This document shows, one piece after another, positions 28,218 through 37,434 of a DNA stretch of 64,000 nt. The stretch is from contig BBZO01000009.1 of assembly GCA_001304875.1 (NCBI GenBank), forward strand, positions 36,303 to 100,302, given 5' to 3'. The stretch comes from Clostridia bacterium UC5.1-2E3 (GTDB lineage: Bacteria; Bacillota; Clostridia; Lachnospirales; Lachnospiraceae). The first letter of the stretch is position 1; every line of letters begins with the position of its first letter. The notes under the pieces were generated by a model, which worked only from the letters and a program-made list of their open reading frames with translations, made no database searches and was not told the DNA's origin. A program made the position numbers and the translations under genes.

Positions 28218-28751
28218 TTATTTCTCTCCTTTCTTTAAGATAATTCCCAGAGCTCCCGCGGCGATGACGATGAGCACCGGGGAGATATCCGTGAAGAGCG
28301 AGACGGCCACGACCGCGATAAAAATGGCCGTGGTAGCCCGGTCGATCACAGATTTTTTAGCCAGCTTGATCACCGCGTCCAGAATCAGCACGCACACGCA
28401 GGCGCGGATTCCGTTGAAGGCGCTGGCGATAAAATCAAGCTCCATGAAGTTGGAGATAAACGCGGCAATGATCGTGATGATGACCAGCGAAGGCGCGATC
28501 ACTCCCAGAGTCGCCACGATGGCTCCGGGCAGGCCCTTGATCTTGTAGCCGATGAAGGTGGCCGTGTTGATGGCGATAATGCCGGGGGTACACTGTCCGA
28601 TGGCGTAGTAGTCCATCAGCTCTTCTTCTGTGGCCCAGTGCTTCTGCTCCACCACTTCCTTCTGCAGAATCGGAAGCATGGCGTAGCCGCCGCCGAAGGT
28701 GAAGCCGCCGATCCGGGCAAACATGAGGAACATGTCCAGTAATTCTTTCAT
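28218..28751 (-). CDS. chrA: Chromate transporter subunit, short ChrA type (first gene)
   Basis: 177 residues with FTFGGGYAMLPILQKEVVE near residue 18 and QCTPGIIAINTATFIGYK near 52, the same two motifs as its partner, and about five membrane helices. It is transcribed away from leuA. A control region for both directions lies in 28752-29092. Confidence 0.9.
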   Translation of the reverse strand: MKELLDMFLMFARIGGFTFGGGYAMLPILQKEVVEQKHWATEEELMDYYAIGQCTPGIIAINTATFIGYKIKGLPGAIVATLGVIAPSLVIITIIAAFISNFMELDFIASAFNGIRACVCVLILDAVIKLAKKSVIDRATTAIFIAVVAVSLFTDISPVLIVIAAGALGIILKKGEK

Positions 28752-28858
28752 AATTTAAGGTCTCCTGTTTTTCCTGAAAATTTAATGAGCTTTCAGTCAC
28801 TATTAATACCGAAGAAAGAGGAAATGTCAACCCTGAAATTTCAGAGACAAATAATTAC

Positions 28859-28888
28859 TTGTCAATTCCCATATTCCCGTGCTATAAT
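28859..28888 (+). promoter_or_regulatory. Promoter of leuA
   Basis: TTGTCA at 28859-28864, 18 bases, then TATAAT at 28883-28888. It lies in the 341-base gap between chrA and leuA and would give a leader of about 200 bases. Confidence 0.72.
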
Positions 28889-28894
28889 AAGCAA

Positions 28895-29092
28895 TTATAC
28901 GAAAAAAAGGAATGATGAATATGGGGTTAGACCTACAACGGTAACACTGTTCATTGTCAAGAAGTATGGCGTGATCTATCGACTCCGAAGCTGGGGATAA
29001 GTTTAGTCGCAGACAGGAAACAATGACAGCATGATTCACAGCGGGCCCGGAAAGGGCATGAATTTATATTTTATAATATGGAGGAGAAAGAC
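28895..29092 (+). promoter_or_regulatory. leuA leader with possible leucine leader peptide
   Basis: A tiny frame at 28912-28944 (ATG-ATG-AAT-ATG-GGG-TTA-GAC-CTA-CAA-CGG-stop) follows a purine-rich stretch and holds two leucine codons, TTA and CTA, that look rare in the GC-rich genes here. CGACT/AGTCG and GCCC/GGGC stems lie downstream. Attenuation by leucine supply is possible, but no clear terminator with a T-run is seen. No T-box sequence was found. Confidence 0.28.
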
Positions 29093-30758
29093 ATGTTAAA
29101 TTATCAGAGATATAAGAGAGTCCCGGTGGTGGACTATCCGGAGAGACAGTGGCCGAACAAGCAGATTGAGAAAGCACCGGTCTGGTGCAGCGTTGACTTG
29201 AGAGATGGAAACCAGGCATTGGTGGAGCCGATGGTGGTTGAGGAGAAGGTGGAGATGTTCAACCTTCTCGTGAAACTGGGATTTAAGGAGATCGAGATCG
29301 GTTTCCCGGCCGCGTCCCAGATCGAGTACGATTTCTTAAGGCAGTTAGTCGAGCGCAAGCTGATTCCCGACGACGTGGTGGTTCAGGTACTCACCCAGTG
29401 CCGCGAGCATCTGATCAAGAGAACCTTTGATTCCATCCAGGGCATCAAGAAGGCGGTCGTACACATTTACAATTCCACCTCCACGCTCCAGAGGGACGTG
29501 GTGTTTAATAAGAGCCGCGAGGAGATCAAGGAGATCGCCGTCGAGGGCACGAAACTGGTGAAGGAGTACGCGAAGGATTTCGACGGAGAGATCATTCTCG
29601 AGTATTCTCCCGAGAGCTTCACAGGCACGGAGCTGGATTTCGCGCTGGATATCTGCACGGCGGTGCAGGATGTCTGGGAGCCGACGCCCGAGCATCCGAT
29701 GATTATTAACCTTCCGTCCACGGTGGAGATGACCACCCCCAACGTGTACGCGGATCAGATCGAGTGGATGAACACTCATTTTAAGAACAGGGACAGCATC
29801 ATCTTAAGCGTTCACCCCCACAATGACCGGGGAACCGGCGTGGCGTCCACGGAGCTTGCGCTTTTAGCAGGCGCCCAGCGCGTGGAGGGAACCTTATTTG
29901 GAAACGGCGAGCGGACCGGCAACGTGGACGTTCTGACGCTGGCCTACAATATGTTCTCCCAGGGGATCAACCCGAACCTGGAGATCGAGGACGTGAAGGC
30001 CATCGCAGAGGTCTATGAGCGCTGCACGAAGATGGATATTCCGCCGAGACACCCCTACGCAGGAAAGCTGGTGTTCACCGCATTCTCCGGCTCCCACCAG
30101 GATGCCATCAACAAGGGAATGCAGGCGCTTCACGAGCGGGGCGGCGAGTACTGGGAGGTTCCCTACCTTCCCATCGATCCCAGCGACATCGGCCGCGAGT
30201 ACGAGCGTGGTCCGCATCAACAGCCAGTCCGGCAAGGGCGGCGTAGCCTTCGTTATGGATACGTTCTACGGCTTCAAGCTTCCGAAGGGAATGCACAAGG
30301 AGTTTGCGGACGTCATCCAGAAGATCGCCGAGCAGCAGGGTGAGGTGGCTCCCGAGCAGATCATGGATGAGTTCAAGGCCAACTACACCGAGCGCAAGGA
30401 ACCGATGCACTTCAGAAAGTGCGTCATCACCGATACGGAGACCCCGGACGGCGCATTTACCACGCTGGCGAAGGTTACCTACACCGATCACGGCATCGAG
30501 AAATACTTCGAGGGCACCGGAAACGGCCCGGTCGATGCGGTGCAGCAGGGACTGGAAAAGCAGCTTGGCATCGAGATCCGGGTGTTGGACTACACCGAGC
30601 ACGCGCTGACCTCCGGTTCCGGAGCGCAGGCGGCGTCCTACATTCATCTGATGGATGTAAAGAGCGGAAAAGCCACCTACGGTGTGGGAATCAGCTCCAA
30701 CATCACCAGATCTTCCATCCGCGGTATTTTCAGCGCGGTGAACAGACTGTTCTATTAA
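29093..30758 (+). CDS. leuA: 2-isopropylmalate synthase, long LeuA type (frame broken once)
   Basis: First committed step of leucine synthesis, condensing acetyl-CoA with 2-ketoisovalerate. [13 protein letters not shown] is the active-site signature and [12 protein letters not shown] holds the metal-binding histidines; the C-terminal part is the allosteric leucine-binding domain. The ATG at 29093 follows GGAGGAGA; an in-frame ATG at 29078 overlaps that site. The frame changes at 30203-30206: GAGC should read GAGAGC ([15 protein letters not shown]), a two-base loss. The corrected length is about 555 residues, as in the LeuA2 group. Confidence 0.95.
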
Positions 30759-30793
30759 CAGCAGCTATAGAAGCCGTACAGGCGAGACCATCA

Positions 30794-30829
30794 CGGCGCG
30801 CAGGAGAGATGCTCCTGCGCGCCGTTTTT
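30794..30829 (+). terminator. Terminator of leuA
   Basis: CGGCGCGCAGGAG and CTCCTGCGCGCCG form a perfect 13-base-pair stem around AGATG, followed by TTTTTG. The rest of the 30759-31079 gap holds AT-rich sequence and the next promoter. Confidence 0.93.
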
Positions 30830-30996
30830 GTATAAAATATTCAAAAGTGCAGTGAAAATTCAAAATAAATTGTATTTATTGAAGTTTTGCTGGAAGTTGT
30901 TTGTGTAAAATAGATGAAAAATGACTGTGATAAAATACAAGTATGGAAGAAATAGACATTAAGCATACAACTTTTTGAGATAAATTGAGAAATTTG

Positions 30997-31025
30997 TTGA
31001 CTTAAGAGCGGAGATAAGATACTTT
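30997..31025 (+). promoter_or_regulatory. Candidate promoter of the sulfatase locus
   Basis: TTGACT at 30997-31002, 17 bases, then TACTTT at 31020-31025, 55 bases before the tctC start. The -10 box is weak, as would suit a regulated promoter. Confidence 0.45.
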
Positions 31026-31079
31026 AGAATTATCAAAAGAAAGTGATTTCTGTTTATAAAAAGAGAGAGGAGAAATGGA

Positions 31080-32042
31080 ATGAAAAAGCGTATAGTAAGT
31101 GCAGTTATGTCAGCAGTATTGGTTGCAGGTCTTTTGGCAGGATGCGGCTCCAAGCAGGAGAGCTGGAAGGTTACATGTCCGTGGGCTCCCTCTGGCGTGG
31201 CGGCCATGGTGAGCCAGAAAGCCGCTGAGAAATCCACCACCTATTCTGAGAACATCACGCTGGTGGCCGAGGCGATCAAGGGCGATGCGGCCACGGTAAA
31301 CACCTGGGTGGCGGACACAAAGGCCAACGATACGGAGTTAGTGTTCGTGGGTGAGGGCTTATTCTCCATCACATCCATCCTGGATCCGGGCAAGATGCAG
31401 TTTGACTATGACAATTTTGCCTATGTGGAAAACCTGTATTCTTCCATCTTCGTGCTGTCCGCGGACGCAGAGCTTAACATCAACAACCTCGAAGAGCTCG
31501 AGGCATATGCGAAGGAGGCACAGGAGATCAGCGTGGCTGTAAACGGCTCCACCAGCTCCGAGGCATTCCTGGCGGCATCTCTGTTCGGCTCCATGGGCGC
31601 AGGCGACCAGGTGAAGCTGGTTGCTTACAGCTCCGCAGCGGAGGCAGCCCAGGCTGTGGCCAAGGGCGAGACCAGCTTTGCGGTTTCCCATCAGTCCCAG
31701 ATTCTGGAGACCCAGCAGCAGGGCGGCGTGACCATCGTGTGCGCATTTGATGACAAGCCCCTGGAGAACGGACCGTTTGCAGGCGTCGAGGGCGTCGGCG
31801 AGAAGGGATATCCCTACTTCCGTAACCGCTGCTTCATCATGGCAGCCGCAGGAACGGACGCAGACAAGGTGGCAGAGTTAAAGAAACTCTACGACGACAT
31901 TCTGGCCGACGAGGAGGTTGTGACCTGGCTTCAGGACACCATGCTTCTGGAGGTTGACACCATGTCTGAGGACGACGTGAAGGCTCACATCGAGAATGTT
32001 AAGAATATCGTGAACGAGTACAAGGACATCGTTGCTGGCTGA
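31080..32042 (+). CDS. tctC: Tripartite tricarboxylate transporter solute-binding lipoprotein
   Basis: 320 residues with a lipoprotein signal: MKKRIVSAVMSAVLVAGLLAG and Cys22. The mature part has the TctC/Bug fold features WAPSGVAAM and VFVGEGLFSITS. It would bind a carboxylate or similar anion outside the cell and hand it to TctAB. AGAGGAGAA precedes the ATG. A hairpin separates it from tctB, likely favouring excess binding protein. The sulfatase downstream suggests a sulfated or sulfonated substrate. Confidence 0.88.
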   Translation: MKKRIVSAVMSAVLVAGLLAGCGSKQESWKVTCPWAPSGVAAMVSQKAAEKSTTYSENITLVAEAIKGDAATVNTWVADTKANDTELVFVGEGLFSITSILDPGKMQFDYDNFAYVENLYSSIFVLSADAELNINNLEELEAYAKEAQEISVAVNGSTSSEAFLAASLFGSMGAGDQVKLVAYSSAAEAAQAVAKGETSFAVSHQSQILETQQQGGVTIVCAFDDKPLENGPFAGVEGVGEKGYPYFRNRCFIMAAAGTDADKVAELKKLYDDILADEEVVTWLQDTMLLEVDTMSEDDVKAHIENVKNIVNEYKDIVAG

Positions 32043-32056
32043 TCCTTGCTGAGTCA

Positions 32057-32091
32057 GGGGAATGGAATGATTTCCATTCCCCTATATTTTT
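32057..32091 (+). terminator. Intra-operon hairpin between tctC and tctB
   Basis: GGGGAATGGAA and TTCCATTCCCC form a perfect 11-base-pair stem with loop TGAT, followed by TATATTTTTA. As a partial terminator or RNA stabiliser it would raise tctC output over tctBA. Confidence 0.75.
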
Positions 32092-32105
32092 AGGAGGAGG
32101 AATGA

Positions 32106-32624
32106 GTGTTGAGCAAATGGGTCAATGATTTTAATTCTAACATGGATTCCCTGGGCGACAGGCTGAGGGACAAGGAGATCCGCGTACCCATCGATCTGAC
32201 TGCGGGTATCGTGGCAATCCTGTTTTCGCTGTTCATCTTCGCCGTCATGCCTGACCAGGTGGCGATTTCGGAGAAGGACGTGGTCAACGGGCGGGCGTTC
32301 CCGACGCTTCTCATGAGCGTGATGCTGATCTGCGGCATCGTGCTGGTGGGCCGCGAGATCCTTAAACTGATGAGAAAGCAGCCGCTGGAGTGGAAGGTCA
32401 TCAATGTGCAGACCGAGGCGAAGGCGCTGGTGATTTTTGTGATTCTGTTTTTTACCTATTTTCTGAGCAGGCTGACCGGCCTTTTCGTCATCGGAGCGGT
32501 GTTCTGCTGTATCGGTTTTCTCCTGTACTTCCGGTGCAGAAAAAAGAGCTATTACGCGCTCACCATCACGCTGGCGGTGATCATCTGGGCCGTGTTCCGG
32601 TTTGTTCTGAACGTGGACTTTTAG
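32106..32624 (+). CDS. tctB: Tripartite tricarboxylate transporter small membrane subunit
   Basis: 172 residues with four hydrophobic helices: LTAGIVAILFSLFIFAVM, LLMSVMLICGIVLV, ALVIFVILFFTYFL plus IGAVFCCIGFLLYF, and LAVIIWAVFRFVL. This is the TctB layout, the small membrane partner of TctA. GTG at 32106 is the start, behind GGAGGAGG. Sequence conservation in TctB is low, so the call rests on size, topology and place between tctC and tctA. Confidence 0.82.
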   Translation: MLSKWVNDFNSNMDSLGDRLRDKEIRVPIDLTAGIVAILFSLFIFAVMPDQVAISEKDVVNGRAFPTLLMSVMLICGIVLVGREILKLMRKQPLEWKVINVQTEAKALVIFVILFFTYFLSRLTGLFVIGAVFCCIGFLLYFRCRKKSYYALTITLAVIIWAVFRFVLNVDF

Positions 32625-32642
32625 GAAGGGGGGAAATGTGTT

Positions 32643-34130
32643 ATGATGGAATATATAGTTCCCGCAACGGGGCTTCTCTTCACTCTGCAGAATATTATAT
32701 GGATTAATCTCGGCGTGTTCATCGGGGCGGTGTTTGCGGCGATTCCCGGACTCAGCGTCATCCTGTGCGTGATCCTGTTCCTTCCCGTTACCTACACCAT
32801 GAGCGCTATTCCCGGCATGATGTTCCTTCTGGGAATTTACTGTGCAGGCGGTTACGGAGGAAGCGTGTCGGCAATCCTCATCAACACGCCCGGAACGCCC
32901 CACGCGGCGGCCACCATGCTGGACGGCCATCCGCTGTCAAAGAAAGGGCGCACCAAGGCGGCTCTCAAGATCGCGCTCTATGCCTCCACCTTCGGCGGTG
33001 TGTTCTCGGCTCTGATGCTTCTGTTTCTGGGGCCGCAGGTGGCGAAGGTTGCCGCACAGCTGGGAACGCCGGAATACTTCATGGTCTGCGTGTTCGGTTT
33101 GACCATCATCGCGGGCGTCTCCGGAAAGAGCATTGTCCGCGGACTGATTTCGGCCTGTCTGGGACTCCTCATCGCATGTGTGGGTTCCGACCCGATGACC
33201 AGCTACGACCGCTTTACCTTTGGAATCAGCCGGCTTTATCTGGGCATGGATCTGGCGGTGTGCCTGATCGGTCTGTTCGCCCTGGTGGAGATCCTGGCGA
33301 AGGCGGAGAAGCGCCTGGATTCCTTAAAGCTTGACACGGCGAAGATGCACGACGACGGAAAGATCACGAAGGCGGAGTACAAGCGTATGGCGCGCCCGGT
33401 TATCGTCTCCTCCCTCATCGGCGTCATGGTCGGCATTATTCCCGGAACGGGAGCCTCTGAGGCCTCCTGGTTCAGCTACTCGCAGGCGAAGAATATGTCC
33501 AAACACCCCGAGGAGTTCGGACACGGCTCTGTGGAAGGTATTGCCGCAGCCGAGTCCGCGAACAACGCGGTGACCGGCGCGACGCTGATCCCTCTGCTGA
33601 CTCTGGGTATCCCCGGCGACGGCACCGTGGCCATCATGCTCTCAGCGCTGATGATCAACGGACTGAATCCCGGCATCAGCCTGTTCACCACGGACGGCGA
33701 TATCATGTACGCCATCATGCTGGGTCTGATCCTTGTCAATGTGTTTATGTTCATACAGGGAAAATTCCTCACGACTCTGTTCGCGAAGGTCGTTTCCATC
33801 CCGCAGGAGATCCTGACGCCCATCATCGTCATTTTCTGTATGGCGGGCGCCTACTCTGTAAATGAAAATTACTTCGACGTGGCCATTGCCCTGGTATTTG
33901 CAGTTCTGGCCTGGGTGCTCAGAAAACTGGATCTTCCGGCGGTTCCCATCCTTCTTGGAATGGTGCTCGGCAGCATGACCGAGACCAACTTCCGCCGGGC
34001 GCTGCTCATATCGAACGGCAATCCAAGTATTTTCTTCAGCAGCATTTACTGTTGGATCTTCGTGGTGCTTATCATTTTTGCAGTTGGAACCATTGTGCGC
34101 GGAAAGCTCAGGGAGGGGAAAGCGAACTAG
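32643..34130 (+). CDS. tctA: Tripartite tricarboxylate transporter large membrane subunit
   Basis: 495 residues with about 12 membrane segments. FAAIPGLSVILCV and YGGSVSAILINTPGTPHAAAT are the signature of the TctA/DUF112 family, and GIIPGTGASEASWFSY with LTLGIPGDGTVA gives the second repeat. It is driven by ion gradients, so no ATPase is needed. It lies 18 bases after tctB and 33 before the sulfatase, all on one transcript. Confidence 0.95.
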   Translation: MMEYIVPATGLLFTLQNIIWINLGVFIGAVFAAIPGLSVILCVILFLPVTYTMSAIPGMMFLLGIYCAGGYGGSVSAILINTPGTPHAAATMLDGHPLSKKGRTKAALKIALYASTFGGVFSALMLLFLGPQVAKVAAQLGTPEYFMVCVFGLTIIAGVSGKSIVRGLISACLGLLIACVGSDPMTSYDRFTFGISRLYLGMDLAVCLIGLFALVEILAKAEKRLDSLKLDTAKMHDDGKITKAEYKRMARPVIVSSLIGVMVGIIPGTGASEASWFSYSQAKNMSKHPEEFGHGSVEGIAAAESANNAVTGATLIPLLTLGIPGDGTVAIMLSALMINGLNPGISLFTTDGDIMYAIMLGLILVNVFMFIQGKFLTTLFAKVVSIPQEILTPIIVIFCMAGAYSVNENYFDVAIALVFAVLAWVLRKLDLPAVPILLGMVLGSMTETNFRRALLISNGNPSIFFSSIYCWIFVVLIIFAVGTIVRGKLREGKAN

Positions 34131-34163
34131 CCGCGGTATGACGCAGAGAAGGAGGACTATATA

Positions 34164-35516
34164 ATGGCATATAATATTATTTTTTACTTTTCCGATCAGC
34201 AGCGCTGGGACACCTGCGGGTGTTTCGGACAGCCTTTGAACATAACTCCCAACCTGGACGCGCTGGCGAAGGAGGGCGTGAAGTTTGACAATGCATTTTC
34301 GCCCCAGCCCGTGTGCGGCCCCTGCCGTGCCCTGTTCCAGACGGGAAAATACCCCACCGAGACGGGATGCTTCAGAAACAACATCATGCTCCCGGAGGGG
34401 CTTAAGACACTGGCCAATTACATCGAGGAGGCGGGCTACGAGACGGCCTACATCGGAAAATGGCATCTGGCCAGCGACGGCGAGCTGGAAAAGAAACCGA
34501 CCATCGATCACACCGTGACGGCGGTTCCGCAGGAATACCGGGGCGGATACACCGGATTCTGGCGGGCGGCGGACGTTCTGGAGTTCACGTCCCACGGCTA
34601 TGACGGCTTTGTGTTTGATGAAAATAACAATAAGATCGATTTCAAGGGCTACCGGGCGGACTGCATCAATGACTTCGCGCTGGAGTACCTGGATCAGTAT
34701 AAGGGGGAGAAGCCGTTCTTCATGACGGTGTCCCAGATCGAGCCCCATCATCAGAACGACCACAACTGCTACGAGGGCCCCGAGGGCTCCAAAGAGCGGT
34801 TTGCGGATTTCGTCCTTCCCCACGATTTAGAGGTGCTTAAGGGGAATGCGGCGGAGGAGTACCCGGACTATCTGGGACAGTGCGCCAGCCTGGACGAGAA
34901 CTTAGGAAAGCTGGTGGCGAAGCTTAAGGAGAAGGGGCTCTATGAGAACACCATCATCATCTACGCGTCCGACCACGGCTCCCACTTTAAGACCCGCAAC
35001 AAGGACAGCCATTTAAACGGCTACGATGACTACAAGCGCACCGGACACGACAGCGCGCTCCACGTGCCGTTAGTCATCGCCGGCGGCCCCTACGCTGGGG
35101 GAAAGGAAATCAAGGAGCTGGTGAGCACCGAGAGTCTTCCCAAGACGATTCTGGCCATGGCCGGCGTGGACGTGGGGGACGCCATGATCGGCGAGAACCT
35201 TCTGGACGTGGTGGAGGAGAAGACGGAGGGGCGGAAGAACGAAGTTTTCGCTCAGATCTCCGAGAGCCGCGTGGGCCGTGTGGCCCGCACAGAGGATTAC
35301 CTCTACGCGGTCTATGCGCCGGGCGTCAACGGAGGCGAGAAGGGAGCGGCGGACCGTTACGCGGACGACTATCTCTACGACTTAAAGAAAGATCCCTGGC
35401 AGCTTGAGAATGTGGTGGCCGATCCGGCTTACGCGGAGGCGAAGGCAGATATGCGGGCCCGGCTTCTGGACTGGATCGAGCGGGCAGAGGGGTACCGCCC
35501 GGAGATCACCGACTGA
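34164..35516 (+). CDS. Type I sulfatase (cysteine type)
   Basis: 450 residues, cytosolic (no signal peptide). FYFSDQQRWD at the N-terminus holds metal ligands. CGPCR at residues 51-55 is the C-x-P-x-R motif whose Cys becomes formylglycine, and YASDHGSHF near 270 gives further metal ligands. The enzyme cleaves a sulfate ester; the substrate is not evident. A Cys-type sulfatase in an anaerobe needs an anSME, and one is encoded at 37435. A cytosolic place implies that the sulfated compound is imported first, fitting the TctCBA genes upstream. Confidence 0.93.
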   Translation: MAYNIIFYFSDQQRWDTCGCFGQPLNITPNLDALAKEGVKFDNAFSPQPVCGPCRALFQTGKYPTETGCFRNNIMLPEGLKTLANYIEEAGYETAYIGKWHLASDGELEKKPTIDHTVTAVPQEYRGGYTGFWRAADVLEFTSHGYDGFVFDENNNKIDFKGYRADCINDFALEYLDQYKGEKPFFMTVSQIEPHHQNDHNCYEGPEGSKERFADFVLPHDLEVLKGNAAEEYPDYLGQCASLDENLGKLVAKLKEKGLYENTIIIYASDHGSHFKTRNKDSHLNGYDDYKRTGHDSALHVPLVIAGGPYAGGKEIKELVSTESLPKTILAMAGVDVGDAMIGENLLDVVEEKTEGRKNEVFAQISESRVGRVARTEDYLYAVYAPGVNGGEKGAADRYADDYLYDLKKDPWQLENVVADPAYAEAKADMRARLLDWIERAEGYRPEITD

Positions 35517-35531
35517 TAAGGATACAGATTC

Positions 35532-36638
35532 ATGGAAGTGTTAAATAAAAATGGGAGCGGGTCTACCGCTGGCTTCTGGCCTACATCGATGAAAATAAGT
35601 TTTCGGGGAATCTGAAGCTTCCCTCGGAGAATGCCCTGTGCCGCGACCTCAAGGTGAGCCGCGACACGGTGCGCGCCGCCATGGATCAGCTGGAGAGGGA
35701 GTCCCTCATCCGGCGGGTCCAGGGCAGCGGCACGTATTTCAACCGCGACGTGGCCATGTCCAGGGAGCTGGACAGCGGCCGGGCGAAGGTGAAGATCGGG
35801 ATGATTCTGCAGGGCCAGGACGGGGACGCCGAGTCCCAGCTGATCCGCGGCGTCAGAAGCGTTCTCACCGATGATCAGGTGGATCTGCGTGTGTTTCTCA
35901 CCGACAACAAGTTTTCCAACGAGCGCCGCTGCCTTCAGACCGTGGTGCACCAGCATTTCCAGGGCTTCATCGTGGACGGGGTGAAGGCCAGCATGGCCAG
36001 CCCCAACCTGGACTGCTACCGGGAGATTCAGCGCAAGGGCATCCCACTCATTTTTTTAACAACTATTACCAGAATTTACAGTGCCCCAGAGTGGGCGTCA
36101 ACAATATGGCGTGTGCGGAGAAGCTGATCGGCCTGCTGGTGCAGGCCGGTCACCGTCATATCGCCGGGATTTTCCTCTATGACAACTATCAGAGCGTGGA
36201 GAAATTTCAGGGCATGTTTGCGGCCCTGCAGAAAATGGGCATAGAGTTCCAGGACGACTACATCAAATGGTGTATCTCCAACGAGGCCCACGACGAGCGG
36301 TTTGCGGGCTCCATCTGGAAATTCTTAAAGAGCGTCCCCAGATGCACCGCCATCGTCTGCTGCAACTACAGGATTTACCGCCTGGTGTGCCAGGTGTTGA
36401 AGGACCAGGGCAGGCGGGTGCCGGAGGACTATTCCCTGGTGTGTTTTGATTACTCGGCGGACCGCATGGAGCAGGAGGGAATCACCTGCTCCGTCTACCA
36501 GGCTTCAAGATCACCCAGCGGGCCACGCGGCAGCTGATGAAGATGATCGAGCGCGGGGACTGCAGCGACAGGAACTATTCCCTGGTGATGCGGCCGGAAT
36601 TTTATATCGGAAATTCGATAGGAAGTGTGGGTAAATGA
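35532..36638 (+). CDS. GntR-LacI type sugar-responsive regulator (frame broken three times)
   Basis: An N-terminal GntR winged helix (WERVYRWLLAYIDENKFSG, LPSENALCRDLKVSRDTVRAAMDQLERE) is joined to a LacI-type periplasmic-binding-like sensor (VKIGMILQ, FQGFIVDGV, GVNNMACAEKLIGLLVQAGHRHIAGI, YSLVCFDYSA), the AraR layout. Three losses break the frame: an A in 35547-35551, a T in 36051-36057 and a G at 36501-36502. Corrected, it has about 369 residues and stops at 36638, overlapping the next start by four bases. It probably controls the sulfatase locus in response to the desulfated product. Confidence 0.85.
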
Positions 36639-37417
36639 GTTCGCTTATCTTTCTTATATGTCTGTCTGCGTCGGCGGTGGGCGGGATCTGCGGCATCGGC
36701 GGCGGAGTGATTATCAAGCCGGTCATCGACGCCATGGGCATCATGAGTGTCAGCGCCATCAGCCTGCTGTCCGGGCTGACCGTGCTCTCCATGTCGGTGG
36801 TCAACGTGATAAAGCAGAGAAAGAGCGGCCTTGTGGAGCTTAAGAGGGGGAGTCTCCTGGCTGCGGGCTCCGTGGTGGGAGGACTTCTCGGAAACAATCT
36901 GTTCCATATGCTGAAAAGTCTTCTGGGACAGGACGACATGGTGGGGATGATCCAGGCCGTTGTGCTGGCGGCTGTCACACTGCTGACGCTGGTTTACAGC
37001 GTCTGGCTCAGGGAGCGGGTCACCTCCCTCCATGTGGAGAATCCGGCGGCCATCGCGGCCATCGGGCTGGTCATGGGACTTCTGTCCGCGTTCCTGGGAA
37101 TCGGCGGCGGCCCCATCAACCTGGCCATTCTATATTACGCCTTTTCCATGGACACGAAGAAGGCGGCGGCCAACTCGCTCTACATTATCATGTGTTCCCA
37201 GGCGGCCAGCTTTCTGACCTCCTGCGCACAGGGCACGATCCCCGGGTTCGAGGTGAGGTATCTCGTGCTGATGGTCTGTGCCGGGATTCTGGGCGGCATG
37301 ATCGGATCGAGGGTGAATAAGAAGATTTCCGCCAAGACCACGGACAAGCTGTTTGCCGGACTTCTGGTGGTAATCGTACTGATCTGCTGTTATAATGCCT
37401 GGCGGTTTGCGCCGTGA
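36635..37417 (+). CDS. TauE/SafE (TSUP) family anion exporter
   Basis: 260 residues with about eight membrane helices and the two family repeats marked by GICGIGGGVIIKPVID and FLGIGGGPINLAILYY. Members move sulfite, sulfonates or related anions. Beside a cytosolic sulfatase, disposal of liberated sulfate or sulfite is a reasonable inference. Its start overlaps the regulator stop (ATGA). Confidence 0.88.
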   Translation: MSSLIFLICLSASAVGGICGIGGGVIIKPVIDAMGIMSVSAISLLSGLTVLSMSVVNVIKQRKSGLVELKRGSLLAAGSVVGGLLGNNLFHMLKSLLGQDDMVGMIQAVVLAAVTLLTLVYSVWLRERVTSLHVENPAAIAAIGLVMGLLSAFLGIGGGPINLAILYYAFSMDTKKAAANSLYIIMCSQAASFLTSCAQGTIPGFEVRYLVLMVCAGILGGMIGSRVNKKISAKTTDKLFAGLLVVIVLICCYNAWRFAP

Positions 37418-37434
37418 GAAGGAGAAGTGTAAAT

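Noticed and set aside
28889..29092. T-box riboswitch before leuA
   Set aside because: No T-box core sequence and no strong terminator/antiterminator pair were found in the leader.
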